Positions 4,585-6,695 of a stretch of 6,695 nt of DNA are shown here, in pieces. Location of the stretch: NCBI GenBank assembly GCA_902783205.1, contig CACZQE010000184.1, forward strand, positions 1 through 6,695, in the 5' to 3' direction. Within the stretch, counting starts at the first letter, position 1. Each line of letters starts with the position of its first letter. Origin of the DNA: an uncultured Lachnospiraceae bacterium. GTDB lineage: Bacteria > Bacillota_A > Clostridia > Lachnospirales > Lachnospiraceae. The notes beneath the pieces were generated by a model that was not told the origin of the DNA, searched no databases, and saw only the letters and a list, made by a program, of their open reading frames with translations. Both the position numbers and the translations under genes were made by a program.

Positions 4585-5990
4585 AAATAAATAAGCTACG
4601 TCCCCTGCCCCCCGACTTCCTCTGGGGCGCTTCCACCAGCGCCTACCAGGTAGAGGGTGCCAGCCTGACTCATGGCAAGGGTCCCAGCATCCAGGATGCC
4701 AAGACGGTCCCGGAGGGAACCAGCGGCCTGGAGGTCTGCGCGGACTTTTATCACCATTATAAAGAAGATATAGCGCTGATGGCGGAGATGGGTTTTAAAA
4801 CCTTCCGTTTCTCCGTGGCCTGGACCAGGATTCTCCCGGAAGGCACCGGACCGGTCAATCCGGAAGGAATCACATTTTACGGCAAGGTGATTGACGAGTG
4901 CCTCCGGCACGGGATTGAGCCTCTGGTCACCATGTTCCACTTTGACATGCCTCTGGCCCTGGAGAAAAAAGGCGGCTGGTCTGACCGGGCATCTATAGAC
5001 GCATTTGTGGAATTTGCCCGGATCCTCTTTGAAAACTACGGGGACAGGGTAAAATACTGGCTTACCATCAACGAGCAGAACATGCTGACCCTGGTGGGCG
5101 AAACCATCGGCACCTGCGATCTTACAGGTGTGGAAAACAAATACAGAAAGCTCTACCAGGAAAATCACCACATGCTGCTGGCACAGGCAAAGGTCATGAA
5201 ACTGTGCCACCAGATGCTTCCCCATGCCAAGATCGGACCGGCGCCCAATATCAGCCTGATCTATCCGGCCAGCTGCCGTCCCGAAGACATCCTGGCTGCC
5301 CAGAACTTCAACGCCATCCGTAACTGGCTCTATCTGGACATGGCAGTCCATGGCGTCTACAACCATCTGGTCACAGCCTTTCTGGCCGAGCATGACGCCC
5401 TGCCGGAAATCCTGCCCGGTGACATGGAGATCATGAAAGAAGGACATCCTGATTTTATCGGGTTCAACTATTATTCCACGGCCACGGTCTGCGCCGACGA
5501 CAGCACGGGCCGGGGTGTTCAGGCCAACCAGCAGAGCGGCGGCTACGAGCCTGGTGTCTACCGCTTTGAAGACAACCCCCACCTGCCCCACACGGCCTTC
5601 GGATGGGAGATCGATCCCGTCGGTTTCCGTGCTACCATGCGGGAAATCTACAGCCGCTACCGACTGCCCATGATCGTCACGGAAAACGGCCTGGGAGCCT
5701 ATGACAAGCTGACGGAAGACGGCCGGATCCACGATGATTACCGGATTGACTACCTGCGGGCCCACATTGAGCAGATCCGCCTGGCATGGTCGGAGGGTGT
5801 CGAGATCATGGGCTACTGTCCCTGGTCGGCTATCGACCTGGTTTCCACCCATGAGGGCATGGTCAAGCGATACGGTTTCATCTATGTGGACCGGGAAGAA
5901 TTCGACTTAAAGAGCATGGAACGCTACCGCAAGGATTCCTTCTACTGGTATCAGAAGGTCATCCGGACCAACGGAGCTGACCTTTCATAA
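4581..5990 (+). CDS. GH1 family 6-phospho-beta-glucosidase
   Basis: The product has 469 residues, the normal length for a single GH1 (beta/alpha)8 barrel, and lacks a signal peptide, so it acts in the cytoplasm. The N-terminal signature FLWGASTSAYQVEG (13-26) includes Gln23, and His120 and Asn164 complete the sugar-binding set. The acid/base is Glu165 in TINEQN and the nucleophile Glu368 in VTENG. The decisive region is DLVSTHEGMVKRYGF: Ser422, Lys429 and Tyr431 match the spacing of the phosphate-binding Ser428, Lys435 and Tyr437 of Lactococcus LacG, whereas plain beta-glucosidases carry Glu at the serine position. LacG has Trp after that serine; here it is Thr423, which leans towards gluco- rather than galacto-phosphates. 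AAAGGAG precedes the ATG by about 6 nt within the end of the kinase gene, so the two are translationally coupled. The enzyme would hydrolyse the 6-phospho-beta-glucoside made by the kinase to glucose 6-phosphate plus glucose or an aglycone. Confidence 0.92.
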   Translation: MKINKLRPLPPDFLWGASTSAYQVEGASLTHGKGPSIQDAKTVPEGTSGLEVCADFYHHYKEDIALMAEMGFKTFRFSVAWTRILPEGTGPVNPEGITFYGKVIDECLRHGIEPLVTMFHFDMPLALEKKGGWSDRASIDAFVEFARILFENYGDRVKYWLTINEQNMLTLVGETIGTCDLTGVENKYRKLYQENHHMLLAQAKVMKLCHQMLPHAKIGPAPNISLIYPASCRPEDILAAQNFNAIRNWLYLDMAVHGVYNHLVTAFLAEHDALPEILPGDMEIMKEGHPDFIGFNYYSTATVCADDSTGRGVQANQQSGGYEPGVYRFEDNPHLPHTAFGWEIDPVGFRATMREIYSRYRLPMIVTENGLGAYDKLTEDGRIHDDYRIDYLRAHIEQIRLAWSEGVEIMGYCPWSAIDLVSTHEGMVKRYGFIYVDREEFDLKSMERYRKDSFYWYQKVIRTNGADLS

Positions 5991-5996
5991 AAATAA

Positions 5997-6050
5997 GGAG
6001 GCGTCACAGTTACGATTCTCTAATCATTGATCGTACTGTGGCGATCCTCC
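5997..6050. terminator. Bulged hairpin after the GH1 gene, possible terminator
   Basis: GGAGG plus a downstream arm (5997-6015) pairs with 6031-6050, with a 2-nt and a 1-nt bulge, around a 15-nt loop, starting 7 nt after the GH1 stop codon. The pairing includes GGAGG with CCTCC and CACAGT with ACTGTG. On the plus strand the tail (CATTCCTTCAATTCT) is only mildly T-rich; on the minus strand the hairpin is followed by TTATTTTTATG, a better terminator tail. It may stop transcription from both sides. The left arm also holds a full AAGGAGG (5995-6001) with no start codon at the right distance. Confidence 0.5.
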
Positions 6051-6133
6051 CATTCCTTCAATTCTGAAAAATTTACGTTAATATTTTTTAAAAAAGCCCT
6101 TATGTTCCATCATGGTAATTCTTTTCTTAATTT

Positions 6134-6429
6134 TTGATGGACATTCTCAAAAGCTTGTCATGTATACTTTTATCTTCGTGCTATTGTGATGGTATACATT
6201 TGCAGTTTTTCATGTATATATCATGTCATCAGTGTATTTGGTTATATTCTCCACTTCCTTTTTCATGGATAGGTATACAAAAGGTCTGCATTGATGGAGA
6301 CAGGAAAAATAATTCATGTAAAAATGTACTGTGCTTATATCTTGATGGAGAGAATTTTTATCCTGTCATGTAAAAATCAGCTTTTAATAATAAGTGATGG
6401 AAACCTGCTTTAACAGTTCCCATCACTTA
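6134..6429. repeat. Degenerate tandem array, period about 52 bp
   Basis: Units begin at 6134, 6186, 6238, 6291, 6342 and 6394, spacings 52, 52, 53, 51 and 52. Each begins with TTGATGG or GTGATGG, except the third (TTGGTTA). In units 1-5, 23-25 bp after the unit start, comes TCATGTA (TCATGGA in unit 3). Units 4 and 5 share TTGATGGAGA and TCATGTAAAAAT exactly. The sequence between these anchors is poorly conserved. The sixth unit coincides with the terminator hairpin of the right-edge gene. The period is not a multiple of 3, so it does not encode a peptide repeat in one frame. The whole stretch is AT-rich, carries no convincing gene, and its function is unknown. Confidence 0.5.
6383..6429 (-). 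terminator. Rho-independent terminator of the right-edge gene
   Basis: TAAGTGATGGAAAC (6391-6404) and GTTCCCATCACTTA (6416-6429) are reverse complements with one mismatch around an 11-nt loop. On the minus strand the stem is followed by TTATTATTAAAAG, and it lies 35 nt after the stop codon at 6465-6467. The position and tail fit termination of that gene. Confidence 0.75.
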
Positions 6430-6464
6430 GAGCCACAATCCCTTATACAGTTTATATAGCTTTG

Positions 6465-6695
6465 TTATTCTTCAAAATCAGTAAATACCTCATCTCTGGT
6501 AACAATCAGAGGAACTCCTTTCTCAAGAGCTTCTCTGCCGTTTTTCTTTAAGAGGAGTGCTTCCTTTTCCTCATCGTAAAGGGGCTCTTTTGCCAGATCT
6601 CTCTGGGCGTAGCATCTGCCTGCCTTTTCCATGGCCTGCCTTAACCTGTCGGCTTCCTCTTCTCCTTTTCCGGAGTCGTAAAGGAGGAGATGGCG
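6465..6695 (-). CDS. C-terminal 76 residues of an unrecognised protein
   Basis: On the minus strand an open frame enters from the right edge and ends with ...VPLIVTRDEVFTDFEE and TAA at 6467-6465. The start is outside the window. The segment is strongly charged, rich in Glu, Lys and Arg, with a single cysteine (Cys28 of the visible part). It reads as strand (HLLLYDS), long helix (EEEADRLRQAMEKAG), strand, helices (DEEKEALLLKENGREALEKG) and a final strand VPLIVTRDEVF. That order, with a Val-Pro before the late strand, resembles the end of a thioredoxin/glutaredoxin-like fold such as ArsD, but no CxxC is seen and the resemblance is weak. That this is a real gene is supported by the codon pattern and by the terminator 35 nt after its stop. 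No function is proposed. Confidence 0.75.
   Translation of the reverse strand, partial: RHLLLYDSGKGEEEADRLRQAMEKAGRCYAQRDLAKEPLYDEEKEALLLKKNGREALEKGVPLIVTRDEVFTDFEE

Noticed and set aside
4596..5852. Long minus-strand open frame (418 codons) opposite the GH1 gene
   Set aside because: It is a shadow of a GC-balanced coding frame; the plus strand has all catalytic and phosphate-binding residues of GH1, while the minus-strand translation has no recognisable motif or ribosome binding site.
6134..6373. Plus-strand open frame of 79 codons in the convergent spacer
   Set aside because: No ribosome binding site precedes it, the composition is that of AT-rich noncoding DNA, and it runs through the 52-bp repeat array whose period is not a multiple of 3.
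6134..6429. CRISPR array
   Set aside because: The repeated anchors are short, diverged and split in two within each unit, the period is shorter than usual and no cas gene is in the window.

Overview
The window looks like chromosomal DNA from a Gram-positive, low-to-moderate GC anaerobe, most likely a clostridium of the Lachnospiraceae type. The reasons are strong AGGAGG-type ribosome binding sites before most genes, AT-rich intergenic DNA around GC-balanced genes, and the mix of protein families (SorC regulator, 3H-domain regulator, HAD-IIA phosphatase, zinc-motif-lacking ROK kinase, GH1 phospho-glucosidase). The assignment is an inference from style and families, not from a marker gene. No mobile element, CRISPR array, tRNA or rRNA is visible.

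Left half (1-2757, all minus strand). From right to left it holds a NagD-like HAD-IIA phosphatase (2757-1960), a SorC/DeoR-type sugar-binding regulator (1815-805) and the first 204 residues of a GlpA-like FAD-dependent oxidoreductase that runs out of the window (614-1). The perfect 14-bp palindrome TGAAAATATTTTCA occurs twice, once before the regulator and once before the oxidoreductase. Each copy sits exactly 3 bp upstream of a possible -35 box that is followed by a 17-bp spacer and a -10 box. This points to an autoregulated SorC-type regulator that also controls the oxidoreductase operon. The copy before the oxidoreductase lies inside a 48-bp palindrome that also looks like the regulator gene's transcription terminator.

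Divergent spacer (2758-3041). It carries promoter-like boxes in both directions, several dyads, and a GC-rich leader for the phosphatase gene that could adopt two alternative pairings.

Right half (3042-5990, plus strand). This is a tight three-gene operon with overlapping ends: a 3H-domain regulator (the family usually linked to niacin control), a ROK sugar kinase without the usual zinc motif, and a GH1 enzyme that carries the Ser-Lys-Tyr phosphate-binding triad of 6-phospho-beta-glucosidases. Together the two enzymes suggest a PTS-independent route: ATP-dependent phosphorylation of a beta-glucoside in the cytoplasm, then cleavage of the phosphorylated product. The pairing with a 3H-domain regulator is the unexpected part. 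No transporter is in the window.

Convergent spacer (5991-6464). It holds a bulged hairpin, a degenerate tandem array with a period of about 52 bp, and a terminator for the last gene. That gene is the unrecognised 76-residue C-terminal end of a minus-strand coding region that enters from the right edge (6695-6465).
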